DNA of 64,000 bases, taken from positions 305,001 to 369,000 of the forward strand of contig NZ_OY829944.1 of NCBI RefSeq assembly GCF_963556105.2, written 5' to 3'. Below are positions 53,637-61,283 of the stretch, in pieces. The stretch is from an uncultured Tolumonas sp. (GTDB taxonomy: Bacteria > Pseudomonadota > Gammaproteobacteria > Enterobacterales > Aeromonadaceae). Numbering within the stretch: position 1 is the first letter of the stretch; every line of letters starts with the position of its first letter. Under the pieces are notes generated by a model. It saw only the letters and a program-made list of their open reading frames with translations, was not told where the DNA came from and made no database searches. Position numbers and translations under genes: made by a program.

Positions 53637-54233
53637 ATGAGTAGTTGCATGTTGTTAAGATCGCTTTTCCTGCTGATGCTGTTTTTGTTGTCGGCGTGCA
53701 GCTCGACAACAACGAATCGCCCAGATAATCCGGAGAATATCTGTGATATTTTCCGGCAAAATAGCGATTGGTATGATGCAGCAAAGAATATGCAAGCCCG
53801 CTGGAAGGTGCCATTAACAGTGCCGATGGCGATGATGTATCAAGAGTCCAGTTTCAAGCATGATGCTAAACCGCCAATGGATTACTTCTTATTTATTCCA
53901 TTGGGCCGACGCAGCTCTGCCTATGGTTATGCGCAAGTAAAAGATGAAGTCTGGGAAGATTATAAGAACCAGACGGGTAATAGCTGGGCGGATCGTGATG
54001 ACTTTGCCGATGCGATCGATTTTATGGGCTGGTATTCGTATAAAACCAGTCGGGTGAATAAAATTGCACCGTCCGATGCGTACAACCAATATCTTAATTA
54101 TCATGAAGGTTGGGGCGGATTTCGCCGTGGCACTCAAAATGACAAACGCTGGTTACTGAAAACTTCACGTGTTGTGGAAGCCCGCGCGAAACGATATGCC
54201 ACCCAGTTTAAACAATGTCGCAGTTCGCTGTGA
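53637..54233 (+). CDS. Lipoprotein with lysozyme-like (SLT) transglycosylase domain
   Basis: A 198-residue predicted lipoprotein with lipobox LLSAC (Cys21) after a hydrophobic leader. The lysozyme-like part has MAMMYQESSFKHDA, where the Glu of the ESSF motif is the expected catalytic acid of the SLT family, and SSAYGYAQVKDEVWEDYKNQ after it. The start is uncertain: ATG 53637 and ATG 53649 both leave a good signal peptide. It probably cuts peptidoglycan at the outer or inner membrane. It stands alone between glnB and luxS, with no clear functional link. Confidence 0.75.
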   Translation: MSSCMLLRSLFLLMLFLLSACSSTTTNRPDNPENICDIFRQNSDWYDAAKNMQARWKVPLTVPMAMMYQESSFKHDAKPPMDYFLFIPLGRRSSAYGYAQVKDEVWEDYKNQTGNSWADRDDFADAIDFMGWYSYKTSRVNKIAPSDAYNQYLNYHEGWGGFRRGTQNDKRWLLKTSRVVEARAKRYATQFKQCRSSL

Positions 54234-54257
54234 GCACCGAATTTTAGAGGAGGCAGC

Positions 54258-54767
54258 ATGCCGTTATTAGATAGCTTTACCGTTGACCATACTCGCATGC
54301 AAGCACCTGCTGTGCGTGTAGCAAAGCAGATGCAAACCCCGCATGGCGATCCGATCACCGTATTTGATTTGCGTTTTTGTGTACCAAATCAGCAGATTTT
54401 GCCTGAGCGTGGTATTCATACTTTAGAGCATTTGTTTGCTGGTTTTATGCGTGATCATTTAAATGGCAATGGTGTTGAAATTATTGATATTTCACCGATG
54501 GGTTGCCGTACCGGTTTTTACATGAGTTTAATTGGTACGCCGGATGAAACTCGTGTCGCCGCTGCATGGCAAGCCGCGATGGAAGATGTGCTGCAGGTCG
54601 TTGATCAGGCGAAGATCCCTGAACTGAATGAATATCAATGCGGTACTTATCAGATGCATTCACTGGAAGAAGCGCACCAGATCGCTCGTGATATTCTGGC
54701 GCATGGTGTTGGTATTAATAAAAATGCGGAATTGGCGTTGCCATCCGATAAATTGGCTAGTTTGTAA
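54258..54767 (+). CDS. luxS: S-ribosylhomocysteine lyase LuxS
   Basis: A 169-residue metalloenzyme. The metal ligands His54 and His58 are in [15 protein letters not shown], and Cys128 is in [10 protein letters not shown]. It splits S-ribosylhomocysteine to homocysteine and the precursor of autoinducer-2, linking methyl recycling to signalling. Homocysteine also feeds MetE and is the MetR co-effector. GAGGAGG gives a strong ribosome-binding site. Confidence 0.98.
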   Translation: MPLLDSFTVDHTRMQAPAVRVAKQMQTPHGDPITVFDLRFCVPNQQILPERGIHTLEHLFAGFMRDHLNGNGVEIIDISPMGCRTGFYMSLIGTPDETRVAAAWQAAMEDVLQVVDQAKIPELNEYQCGTYQMHSLEEAHQIARDILAHGVGINKNAELALPSDKLASL

Positions 54768-54841
54768 TTATGGCACAACAAAAATCAGCGCCCGCGAAGC
54801 AGGATATCTCGCGGCATAATGGTTCAGGGCAAGGAGCAGAG

Positions 54842-55189
54842 ATGAATCAAGAATTACAGGAATGGCAGGAAGAGACGGCAGAGATCATTGCTGAGTTGCT
54901 GGAAGATGGCAGTGATCCGGATGTGGAATATCCGATCGAACACCATTTTGCCGCGGTTGATTTCGACTGTCTGGAAAAGCTGGCGGTGGATCTCTACAAA
55001 GCCGGTTTTGAAGTGGAAGATGCGGAAGAAGTCGAGCTGGATGATGGCGCCATCGTGTTCTGTTTCGATGCTACCAAAGAAGGTAGTCTGAATGTCGAGC
55101 GCATCACCGCAGAGATTTCTACGCTGTTGCCGTTGTGCAAAAAATACCATGTTGATTATGACGGTTGGGGCACTTATTTCGCGGAATAA
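54842..55189 (+). CDS. rraB: Regulator of ribonuclease E activity B (RraB)
   Basis: A 115-residue RraB-like protein: EETAEIIAELLEDGSDPDVE, YPIEHHFAAVDFDCLEKLA and the C-terminal VDYDGWGTYFAE. RraB binds RNase E and changes degradosome composition. The start at 54842 has AAGGAGCAG in front; a longer in-frame start at 54770 adds 24 residues of polar sequence. The long acidic tail of the E. coli protein is absent. Confidence 0.87.
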   Translation: MNQELQEWQEETAEIIAELLEDGSDPDVEYPIEHHFAAVDFDCLEKLAVDLYKAGFEVEDAEEVELDDGAIVFCFDATKEGSLNVERITAEISTLLPLCKKYHVDYDGWGTYFAE

Positions 55190-55214
55190 TGCGATTTCCA
55201 CACCTGAAAATCAG

Positions 55215-55253
55215 AAGGCGGTCACCTGTAGATAACAGCGAGCCGCCTTTTTT
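55215..55253 (+). terminator. Terminator after rraB
   Basis: AAGGCGG / CCGCCTT with an inner CTGT / ACAG pair and a T-run of six. It ends the luxS-rraB side and lies just before the convergent pirin gene. Confidence 0.8.
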
Positions 55254-55264
55254 GATCGCCAAAG

Positions 55265-56107
55265 TTACAAGTGTCCAGATTGATAATCACTGATCGCTTG
55301 TTCGATCTCGTCGCGGGTGTTCATGACAAATGGTCCCCATTGGACGATCGGTTCCTTCAATGGTTGGCCGGATAACACCAGCAACTGATCACCGGCTTGT
55401 CCTTGCAACAAAACGCCATTCGCTTGTGCATCATTGCTCAAAATAGCCATACGGCGCGGTGCAATGCGCTGGCCGGCTACGATCGGTTGGCCTTGAACCA
55501 CATACACAAACGCATTGTGCCCCGCAGGGATCGACACAAACAGCGGTGTGTCGTTTTGTAACTGCAGATCAAGATACAGTGGTTCGGTATCGGGGCGGTG
55601 CAGTGGACCGGTAGTTTCCAACCAGTCACCGGCAATCACTTTCACCTGATGCCCTTCGGCGCTGGTTAACACCGGGATCTGCGCACTGGGCACTTCCTGA
55701 TAGGTTGGTTTGGCCAATTTATTTTTGGCGGGCAGATTGATCCACAACTGGAAACCATGCATCAGGCCGGCAACTTGCTCCGGTGTTTCGGAATGCAGAA
55801 TACCTTTGCCGGCAGTCATCCACTGCACATCGCCGGGGCCAACCACGCCTTCATGTCCGGCATTGTCTTTATGGCGCATTTGGCCTGCCAGCATATAGGT
55901 GACGGTTTCAAAACCGCGGTGCGGATGTTCTGGAAAACCGGCGATATAGTCATTCGGATCGTCAGAGCGAAATTCATCCAGCATCAGGAAAGGATCAAGA
56001 CGACGTTGCCATTGTTGGGTCAGTACACGGATCAGATTAACACCAGCACCATCGCGGGTTGGCTGACCTTGTACGATATGTTCTGTTTTACGGCTGATCT
56101 GCGACAT
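55265..56107 (-). CDS. Pirin family protein
   Basis: A 280-residue bicupin. The metal ligands of pirins are visible: His61 and His63 in FPEHPHRGFETVTYM, and His105 and Glu107 in KGILHSETPE. Such proteins bind iron, and some, like E. coli YhhW, have quercetin 2,3-dioxygenase activity in vitro; the physiological role is unclear. It is a single gene, convergent with rraB. Confidence 0.88.
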   Translation of the reverse strand: MSQISRKTEHIVQGQPTRDGAGVNLIRVLTQQWQRRLDPFLMLDEFRSDDPNDYIAGFPEHPHRGFETVTYMLAGQMRHKDNAGHEGVVGPGDVQWMTAGKGILHSETPEQVAGLMHGFQLWINLPAKNKLAKPTYQEVPSAQIPVLTSAEGHQVKVIAGDWLETTGPLHRPDTEPLYLDLQLQNDTPLFVSIPAGHNAFVYVVQGQPIVAGQRIAPRRMAILSNDAQANGVLLQGQAGDQLLVLSGQPLKEPIVQWGPFVMNTRDEIEQAISDYQSGHL

Positions 56108-56220
56108 ACTTCCACCTGTTGTTACATTTTATTTACAAGTGGAGTATGGCGCTAAACTAAGCGAAAAATAAGCGGATTATTGCCACTAAATCGTTCGATT
56201 TATTAGAAAGGATCTCAGGA

Positions 56221-57264
56221 TCAATGTGGCATAAAGAAAGGGGAGACCTGCGTTGTGACGATTTGCGCCATGCCATAACCCATCACGATCAGTAAAATTC
56301 CGCCCAATAATGAAAGAATTTCCAGCCCATAAGGTAACCACAAACCGGATGAGTGGTGACTGAGCAGCCGAATAGCCAGATGGCGCATGCTATGGCTAAA
56401 CCAGGCCAGCAGGCAGACGGTGCCTGCCGTACCCAGTGCCATCAATAACACCGCGGCAATGCCCAGCATGAAAATGCCAATGGATTTGGCTAACACCAAA
56501 ATCAGTAGTGCGCCGGTGCAGGGGCGGATGCCCATGGTGAACATGATCGCCAGCTGACCACGCCAGTCTTGTGCTTTATTAAGCTGAGCGATATCCGGTG
56601 TATGCGCATGGCCGCAGCCACAAGTATCTGTGTGCACATGTGAATGAGATGATGGGTCAGGATTGCGAATGCCAACCGTGATTTTGTTGTTCAGCGGTTG
56701 TATGCGTTGGATCTTAATGTCCTGGACGGTGGATCTATTTTGCCAAAACAGATAAAGCCGATAAGCGGCACGCAGACTGAGATAACTGCCGAGTACTGCG
56801 ACTAGCCAAAAGCTGACATGATCTAACTGCATGCCAAATTGCTGGGCTCGGATTTGTGTCCAGCCAAAAATGGCCGCGACAATGGTCATCAGCAGGATGG
56901 CCACCAAAGCTTGCATCAGTGCGGCACCCAACGAGATCCACATAGCGCGTTTTAGCTGACTGTTGTGCGTGGCCAGATAGGTGCTGAGTACCGCTTTGCC
57001 GTGCCCAGGGCCAACGGCATGAAAGACACCGTAAAGAAAACACAGGCCCAACAGGATAATTTTAGTTTCAGGATTGGGTGTTAAAGCGGCGCGTAATAAG
57101 ACGGCCATCTCTTTGTGTAGTTGCCCTTGCCATTGCAACATCTGCCAGCTCAGCCACTGCCAGTGCAGAACACCAGCAAGCAAAATGCCACACAGCGTCA
57201 GGAAACCTGTCAGTAGTAAGATAAAGTTGATGCGATGTTGATATTCATTGTTCAGGGATGACAT
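56221..57264 (-). CDS. NicO/RcnA-family metal transporter
   Basis: A 347-residue membrane protein of the nickel/cobalt (NicO) family with about six to seven membrane segments. HAVGPGHGKAVLSTYL and MGIRPCTGALLILVLAKSIG are the two family motifs. A His-rich loop (SHSHVHTDTCGCGHAHT) lies near residues 207-223. The family includes the RcnA exporter. Here it is the last gene of a Zur-type operon, so a zinc-related role is a fair inference. It overlaps the DUF1007 gene by 13 bases. Confidence 0.82.
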   Translation of the reverse strand: MSSLNNEYQHRINFILLLTGFLTLCGILLAGVLHWQWLSWQMLQWQGQLHKEMAVLLRAALTPNPETKIILLGLCFLYGVFHAVGPGHGKAVLSTYLATHNSQLKRAMWISLGAALMQALVAILLMTIVAAIFGWTQIRAQQFGMQLDHVSFWLVAVLGSYLSLRAAYRLYLFWQNRSTVQDIKIQRIQPLNNKITVGIRNPDPSSHSHVHTDTCGCGHAHTPDIAQLNKAQDWRGQLAIMFTMGIRPCTGALLILVLAKSIGIFMLGIAAVLLMALGTAGTVCLLAWFSHSMRHLAIRLLSHHSSGLWLPYGLEILSLLGGILLIVMGYGMAQIVTTQVSPFFMPH

Positions 57265-57884
57265 GTCAGCACAACCTTTTCTGCAAACAGCGTACCTAAG
57301 CCTTTATCACTTTGTTGCGTCACATCCAGCGAGGCGGCATAAGCACTGATATCTTCCGGGGGTTTGGGTATTTCTAATTTGGCGCTACATAATCCCGTGG
57401 CATCATCAGAAACAGAGACTGCACTGGCTTTATGATGCAACATTTCGACATAGTAGGTGGAATCATAAATAGATAAGGTAAACGTATTACCTTTTACGGG
57501 CAGTGGCTCTTTCAGCGGCAACACAAAATGTAAATTGAGGTGATATTCCTCTTTTTCAGTTCGATAGGCTGTTGGCTTGGTGAACGTGACCGGTTTTCCG
57601 TTGACCTTCAAATGGGTTAGCCAGTTTTCGGAAGCCATAAATTCAATACTGTCTTTGGCAAACTGCTGATATTGCTGTGCCAGAGGTTCTTTCTTTTGTT
57701 TCATATCTTCAATGATATTGGCGGAATACATATCATCGAAATGCCAAATCAGATCCAGCCCGGTTAACTGTTGCTGTTTATCAATCAGAAAGCGGGTTTG
57801 CAGATCCATCCAAGCATGAGGATGAGCCATCGCCAGCGGTGTGGCGAGGCTCAGTAAAACAAAAAGAAAGAACCGGTTGCTCAT
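57252..57884 (-). CDS. DUF1007 family periplasmic protein
   Basis: A 210-residue protein with signal peptide MSNRFFLFVLLSLATPLAMA and then AHPHAWMDLQTRFLID, the typical histidine-containing start of DUF1007. GLDLIWHFDDMYSANII follows. Members often sit next to NicO-family transporters, as here, with a 13-base overlap. The mature N-terminus would begin His-Pro-His and could bind metal. The molecular function is unknown. The stop of the upstream binding-protein gene touches its start. Confidence 0.82.
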   Translation of the reverse strand: MSNRFFLFVLLSLATPLAMAHPHAWMDLQTRFLIDKQQQLTGLDLIWHFDDMYSANIIEDMKQKKEPLAQQYQQFAKDSIEFMASENWLTHLKVNGKPVTFTKPTAYRTEKEEYHLNLHFVLPLKEPLPVKGNTFTLSIYDSTYYVEMLHHKASAVSVSDDATGLCSAKLEIPKPPEDISAYAASLDVTQQSDKGLGTLFAEKVVLTCHP

Positions 57885-58789
57885 TACTGTTTCAACGCAG
57901 AAAGGATTTGAGTTGTATTGTAATGCATCATATCCAGATAAGTAGAGGCTGGGCCACTCTTGTCGGACAGCGCATCAGAGAACAACTCTTTGCCAGGGTT
58001 TACACCGGTTTCCTTGCTGATTTGTTGCATCAGTCGCGGATCAGAGATGTTTTCGACAAACAGCGCTTTGATCTTTTCTTTGCGGATCTGTTTGATGATT
58101 TTAGCCACATCACTGGCCGAGGCTTCTGATTCCGTACTCATGCCTTGGGGAGCAATGGTGGTGATTTGATAACGGGCAGACAGATAACCAAAAGCATCAT
58201 GGCTGGTGATCATTTTACGTTTGTCTGCCGGAATGGCAGCAAATTCCTGCAGTAATGACTTATCAAGTTGCTCTAATTGTTGGATATAGTTGCCGGCATT
58301 CGCCTGATATTCCGCTTTGTGTGCAGGGTCGATCTGGCTTAACCCATCGGCAATGTTATGCACATATTGCACGGCGTTAGGAATACTATGCCATGCATGC
58401 GGATCTTGGGTGACATGGGGGTGAGCGGCATCATCAGCGTCAGTAAATGTTTGTGGTTTGATGCTCTGACTAGCGGTGATCACTTTCCCTTTGTAATGAC
58501 TGGCAGAGACCAGTCGTTCCATCCAACCTTCAAAACCGAGACCGTTAACCACAAACAGTTGTGATTTCGTCAGCCGGATCGTGTCTTGCGGGGTCGGTTG
58601 ATAGACATGTGCGTCGCCGTTCGGGCCTACGAGTGTAGAGACACTGACATGCTCACCACCCACTTGTTGCACCAAGTCGCCCAGAATAGAAAAGCTGGCG
58701 ACAACATTAATTTTATCGGCGGCGAAGACAGACTGTGTACAAAGCGTGCTAGTGATGAGTGTGGTGGTGAGCAGACGGAAATAATTCAT
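57884..58789 (-). CDS. Metal ABC transporter substrate-binding protein (probably zinc)
   Basis: A 301-residue cluster A-I (ZnuA/MntC/AztC type) binding protein with a signal peptide ending near SVFA. VVASFSILGDLVQQVGG and GPNGDAHVYQPTPQD hold the first His ligand. DPHAWHSIPNAVQY and TSHDAFGYLSARYQIT hold further ligands, and STESEASASDVA follows. The His-rich loop typical of E. coli ZnuA is reduced to AAHPHVTQDPHAW. Zinc is preferred over manganese because of the Zur box and the adjacent Zur. A strong AAGGAG site precedes it. Confidence 0.85.
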   Translation of the reverse strand: MNYFRLLTTTLITSTLCTQSVFAADKINVVASFSILGDLVQQVGGEHVSVSTLVGPNGDAHVYQPTPQDTIRLTKSQLFVVNGLGFEGWMERLVSASHYKGKVITASQSIKPQTFTDADDAAHPHVTQDPHAWHSIPNAVQYVHNIADGLSQIDPAHKAEYQANAGNYIQQLEQLDKSLLQEFAAIPADKRKMITSHDAFGYLSARYQITTIAPQGMSTESEASASDVAKIIKQIRKEKIKALFVENISDPRLMQQISKETGVNPGKELFSDALSDKSGPASTYLDMMHYNTTQILSALKQ

Positions 58790-58798
58790 GAAAACTCC

Positions 58799-59677
58799 TT
58801 ACGCTTGCAAATGAGAACGACGTACATAACGCCAGATCAGACCGCTTTGACGGCCTAAAATAATCGACAGGAAATAACCAACACCAAGCGTCAGAATGAT
58901 CGCGGGGCTGGTTGGCCAACCGAAATGGTAAGAGGTGAGTAAACCGACAAAGCTGCTAACCATCGCCAGTATGATGGAAATGAATAACAGATGGCTTAGG
59001 CGATTCGTCCAGTAACGGGCGGTGATTGCGGGCAGGATCATGATCCCCACCGCCATTAGGGTACCAATAGCGTGGAAACCGGCGATCAAATTCAATACCG
59101 CCAGCAGCAGAAAGGTAATATGTGCCACCGGCCCCATGCGGCTGACGCTACCGAGAAAATCGGGGTCGAGGCATTCCATCACCAATGGGCGATAGAGTAA
59201 CGCCAGTAGCACTAAGGTTAGTGAGGTGACACTGCCCAGCAGCCATAACGCGGCATTGTTGAGTGCCAGTGCAGAACCAAACAACACATGCAACAAATCG
59301 ACACTGCTGCCATGAACCGAGATGATCATGACCCCCAGCGCCATCGAGATGAGATAAAACGCTGCCAAACTGCTGTCTTCGCCGCTTTCGGTGAGACGGG
59401 CGACAAAACCAGACAGAATAACAACCAGTCCACCGGCGAGTAATCCGCCGATGGTCATGGCTTCCACCGATAAACCGGCTACCAGATAACCCAATGCGGC
59501 GCCGGGTAAAATGGCATGCGCCATCGCATCACCGGTCAGGCTCATACGGCGTAACATTAAAAATACACCCACCAGTGGCGCGCTGAGAGACAGCGCAATA
59601 CAACCGGCCAGTGCGCGCAGCATAAAATCAAATTCAGCAAAGGGCGCGATCAGCCCCTGCCAGAGTAACGCTAACAT
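58799..59677 (-). CDS. Metal ABC transporter permease (ABC-3 family)
   Basis: A 292-residue ABC-3 permease with eight or more membrane segments. RALAGCIALSLSAPLVGVFL, then LRRMSLTGDAMAHAILPGAA are the family signature. The ATG at 59677 overlaps the ATPase stop (TGATG), a mark of coupling. With the ATPase and the binding protein it forms a zinc-type importer. Confidence 0.9.
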   Translation of the reverse strand: MLALLWQGLIAPFAEFDFMLRALAGCIALSLSAPLVGVFLMLRRMSLTGDAMAHAILPGAALGYLVAGLSVEAMTIGGLLAGGLVVILSGFVARLTESGEDSSLAAFYLISMALGVMIISVHGSSVDLLHVLFGSALALNNAALWLLGSVTSLTLVLLALLYRPLVMECLDPDFLGSVSRMGPVAHITFLLLAVLNLIAGFHAIGTLMAVGIMILPAITARYWTNRLSHLLFISIILAMVSSFVGLLTSYHFGWPTSPAIILTLGVGYFLSIILGRQSGLIWRYVRRSHLQA

Positions 59678-60420
59678 CAGGCAACATCCTTTTCTGCGAT
59701 ATGACAAATCGGCGCATGTTCATCGAACGATTCAATTTGATGACGTGCCTGTTGCCAATTTTCTGGGGTGATCACGTCGGCTGTGTTGCCGTAAGCAACC
59801 AACTGGCGAGCCAGTAATAGACTTTGTGGGAAATGATGACGCACCTGCTCGTTATCATGCAGCACCGCCAGGATAGTGCGGCCCTGCTCATGCCAGTGAT
59901 GTAATAACTGCAGCAGATCTTGGCAAGTACGACTGTCGATGGCATTAAACGGCTCATCCAGCAAGATCAGCTGTGCATCTTGCAGATACAGACGGGCAAA
60001 AAGTGTGCGTTGCAGTTGACCACCAGATAATGAGGCGATCGGGCGATTGGAAAAACCCTGCATGCCCACGGCTTCCAGCGCATGTTCGATCTGATGCCGA
60101 TGTGCTTTGGTCAGGCGGCCAAAACTGCCAAGTTGATGCCATAAGCCCATGCCAACCAGCTCGCTGACGCTGATAGGAAATTGCCGATCGATACGTGATT
60201 GTTGCGGTAAATAGGCGATCTGTTCGCGCGCGATATCTCGCAGGTGTAACTGACCCTGCAGCGGTTTCAGTTGCCCCATTATGCCTTTCAGTAACGTTGA
60301 TTTACCCGCACCATTAGGACCGACAATCGCCAGCAGTTCGCCAGCAGGAATGTGCACATTCAGATGGTGAATGGCCGGATGGCGGTCATAACCCAGTGTC
60401 AGATTTTCACAATGCAGCAT
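59677..60420 (-). CDS. Metal ABC transporter ATP-binding protein
   Basis: A 247-residue ABC ATPase with Walker A GPNGAGKSTLL, signature LSGGQLQRTLFARLY, Walker B LILLDEPFNAID and H-loop VLHDNEQ. It belongs to the ZnuC/MntB/AztA group. One base separates its ATG from the stop of a small upstream ORF, and it overlaps the permease start. Confidence 0.9.
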   Translation of the reverse strand: MLHCENLTLGYDRHPAIHHLNVHIPAGELLAIVGPNGAGKSTLLKGIMGQLKPLQGQLHLRDIAREQIAYLPQQSRIDRQFPISVSELVGMGLWHQLGSFGRLTKAHRHQIEHALEAVGMQGFSNRPIASLSGGQLQRTLFARLYLQDAQLILLDEPFNAIDSRTCQDLLQLLHHWHEQGRTILAVLHDNEQVRHHFPQSLLLARQLVAYGNTADVITPENWQQARHQIESFDEHAPICHIAEKDVA

Positions 60421-60421
60421 C

Positions 60422-60553
60422 TTAATTCATGCTCCATAACAGTAATGCCCAGATCGGTAACAGCATCAGTAACGCCAGCAACAAACGTTGCCCGGCAGAC
60501 CAGAACAGACTGGCGGCAGGTCGGGGTGTCGAAGAAGAGTGTGAATGCGGCAT
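60422..60553 (-). CDS. Small 43-residue membrane protein at the head of the zinc operon
   Basis: I read an ORF of 43 residues. The polar N-terminus MPHSHSSSTPRPAAS has two histidines, and one hydrophobic helix (LLLALLMLLPIWALLL) is followed by WSMN. Its stop is one base before the ATPase start (TAA-g-ATG), and it lies just downstream of the Zur box, so it would be the first gene of the operon. A CAGGTG sequence in front may serve as the ribosome-binding site. I do not recognise a family, and conservation should decide whether it is real. Confidence 0.6.
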   Translation of the reverse strand: MPHSHSSSTPRPAASLFWSAGQRLLLALLMLLPIWALLLWSMN

Positions 60554-60587
60554 AAAACAGCACCTGCAGGTTACAAAGTGCGGGAGA

Positions 60588-60602
60588 TGTTATAACATAA
60601 CA
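60588..60602. promoter_or_regulatory. Zur box between the zinc operon and zur
   Basis: TGTTATAACATAACA matches the enterobacterial Zur core TGTTATAWTATAACA at 14 of 15 positions. It lies 35 bases upstream of the small ORF on one side and about 100 bases upstream of zur on the other. It overlaps the -10 element proposed for the minus-strand operon, as expected for a repressor site. Confidence 0.85.
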
Positions 60603-60625
60603 CTCCTGATGAAAAGGATTCTCAA
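60597..60625 (-). promoter_or_regulatory. Candidate promoter of the zinc operon
   Basis: On the minus strand TTGAGA (60620-60625) and TGTTAT (60597-60602) are 17 bases apart, matching -35 and -10 consensus at 5 and 4 of 6 positions. The -10 lies inside the Zur box. Confidence 0.5.
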
Positions 60626-60701
60626 TAATGTTTTTTGCTGCTGAAAGCGCAGTGATTCGGTATCCTTAGGAAGTATCTGGATATTCAGGAGATAGCGACA
60701 C

Positions 60702-61133
60702 ATGCAACATGCATCACCCCGTTGTGAGCACAATCAGGCTGGCTTGACCACCAACCGTAAGCTGGTGCTGGATGCGCTGTTGCAGGCTGATCGTGCGGTG
60801 AGTGCCTATGACGTGCTGCAATTATTGCGAGGCCAAGAGGTACATTGGCAACCGCCGACTGTCTATCGTGCACTCGCGTTTCTGGTCGAAGCTGGCATGG
60901 TGCACTATATCCAGTCGATCCAGAAATACATGGTGTGTCATCATCAACACTGCGCGCATGTTACCCAACTGCTGATCTGCCATCGCTGTGGTTTGGTGCA
61001 GGAAGTGCCGATCCCCGAGTCATTAGTCGATGCGCTGGAACAGCAGGCAGCGACGCATCAGTTCAAAATGATCCCGCAGTTTTTGGAATTGCAGGGCATT
61101 TGCGCGGCCTGCGATGAATCTACCGCAAATTAG
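60702..61133 (+). CDS. zur: Fur-family zinc uptake regulator Zur
   Basis: A 143-residue Fur-family protein. The DNA-binding part has LTTNRKLVLDALLQADRAVS and PPTVYRALAFLVEAGMVHYI. The Zur-like cysteine and histidine pattern includes MVCHHQHCAHVTQLLICHRCG and a final CAAC, which should form the structural zinc site. It lacks the HHDH motif of Fur. Placed divergently from a zinc-type ABC operon with a Zur box between, it is almost certainly the repressor of that operon. Confidence 0.9.
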   Translation: MQHASPRCEHNQAGLTTNRKLVLDALLQADRAVSAYDVLQLLRGQEVHWQPPTVYRALAFLVEAGMVHYIQSIQKYMVCHHQHCAHVTQLLICHRCGLVQEVPIPESLVDALEQQAATHQFKMIPQFLELQGICAACDESTAN

Positions 61134-61141
61134 TTTCATGG

Positions 61142-61171
61142 TGTTCAGGTCACTTATCAGTCACCTGAACA
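61142..61171 (+). other. Stable hairpin between zur and glnE
   Basis: TGTTCAGGT / ACCTGAACA form a perfect 9-bp stem with a 12-base loop, 8 bases after the zur stop. No T-run follows, so it is at most a weak terminator or an mRNA end stabiliser. Confidence 0.4.
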
Positions 61172-61283
61172 TCATCCCGCTTTATGGATTTCCTTGATAA
61201 TCACAGTTCAGCGCTCCGATCCTGCCGATGCTATCCAGATGCTGTTATGCTTTAGGTAATTCTTGTCAACGGATTGCCTTCAT

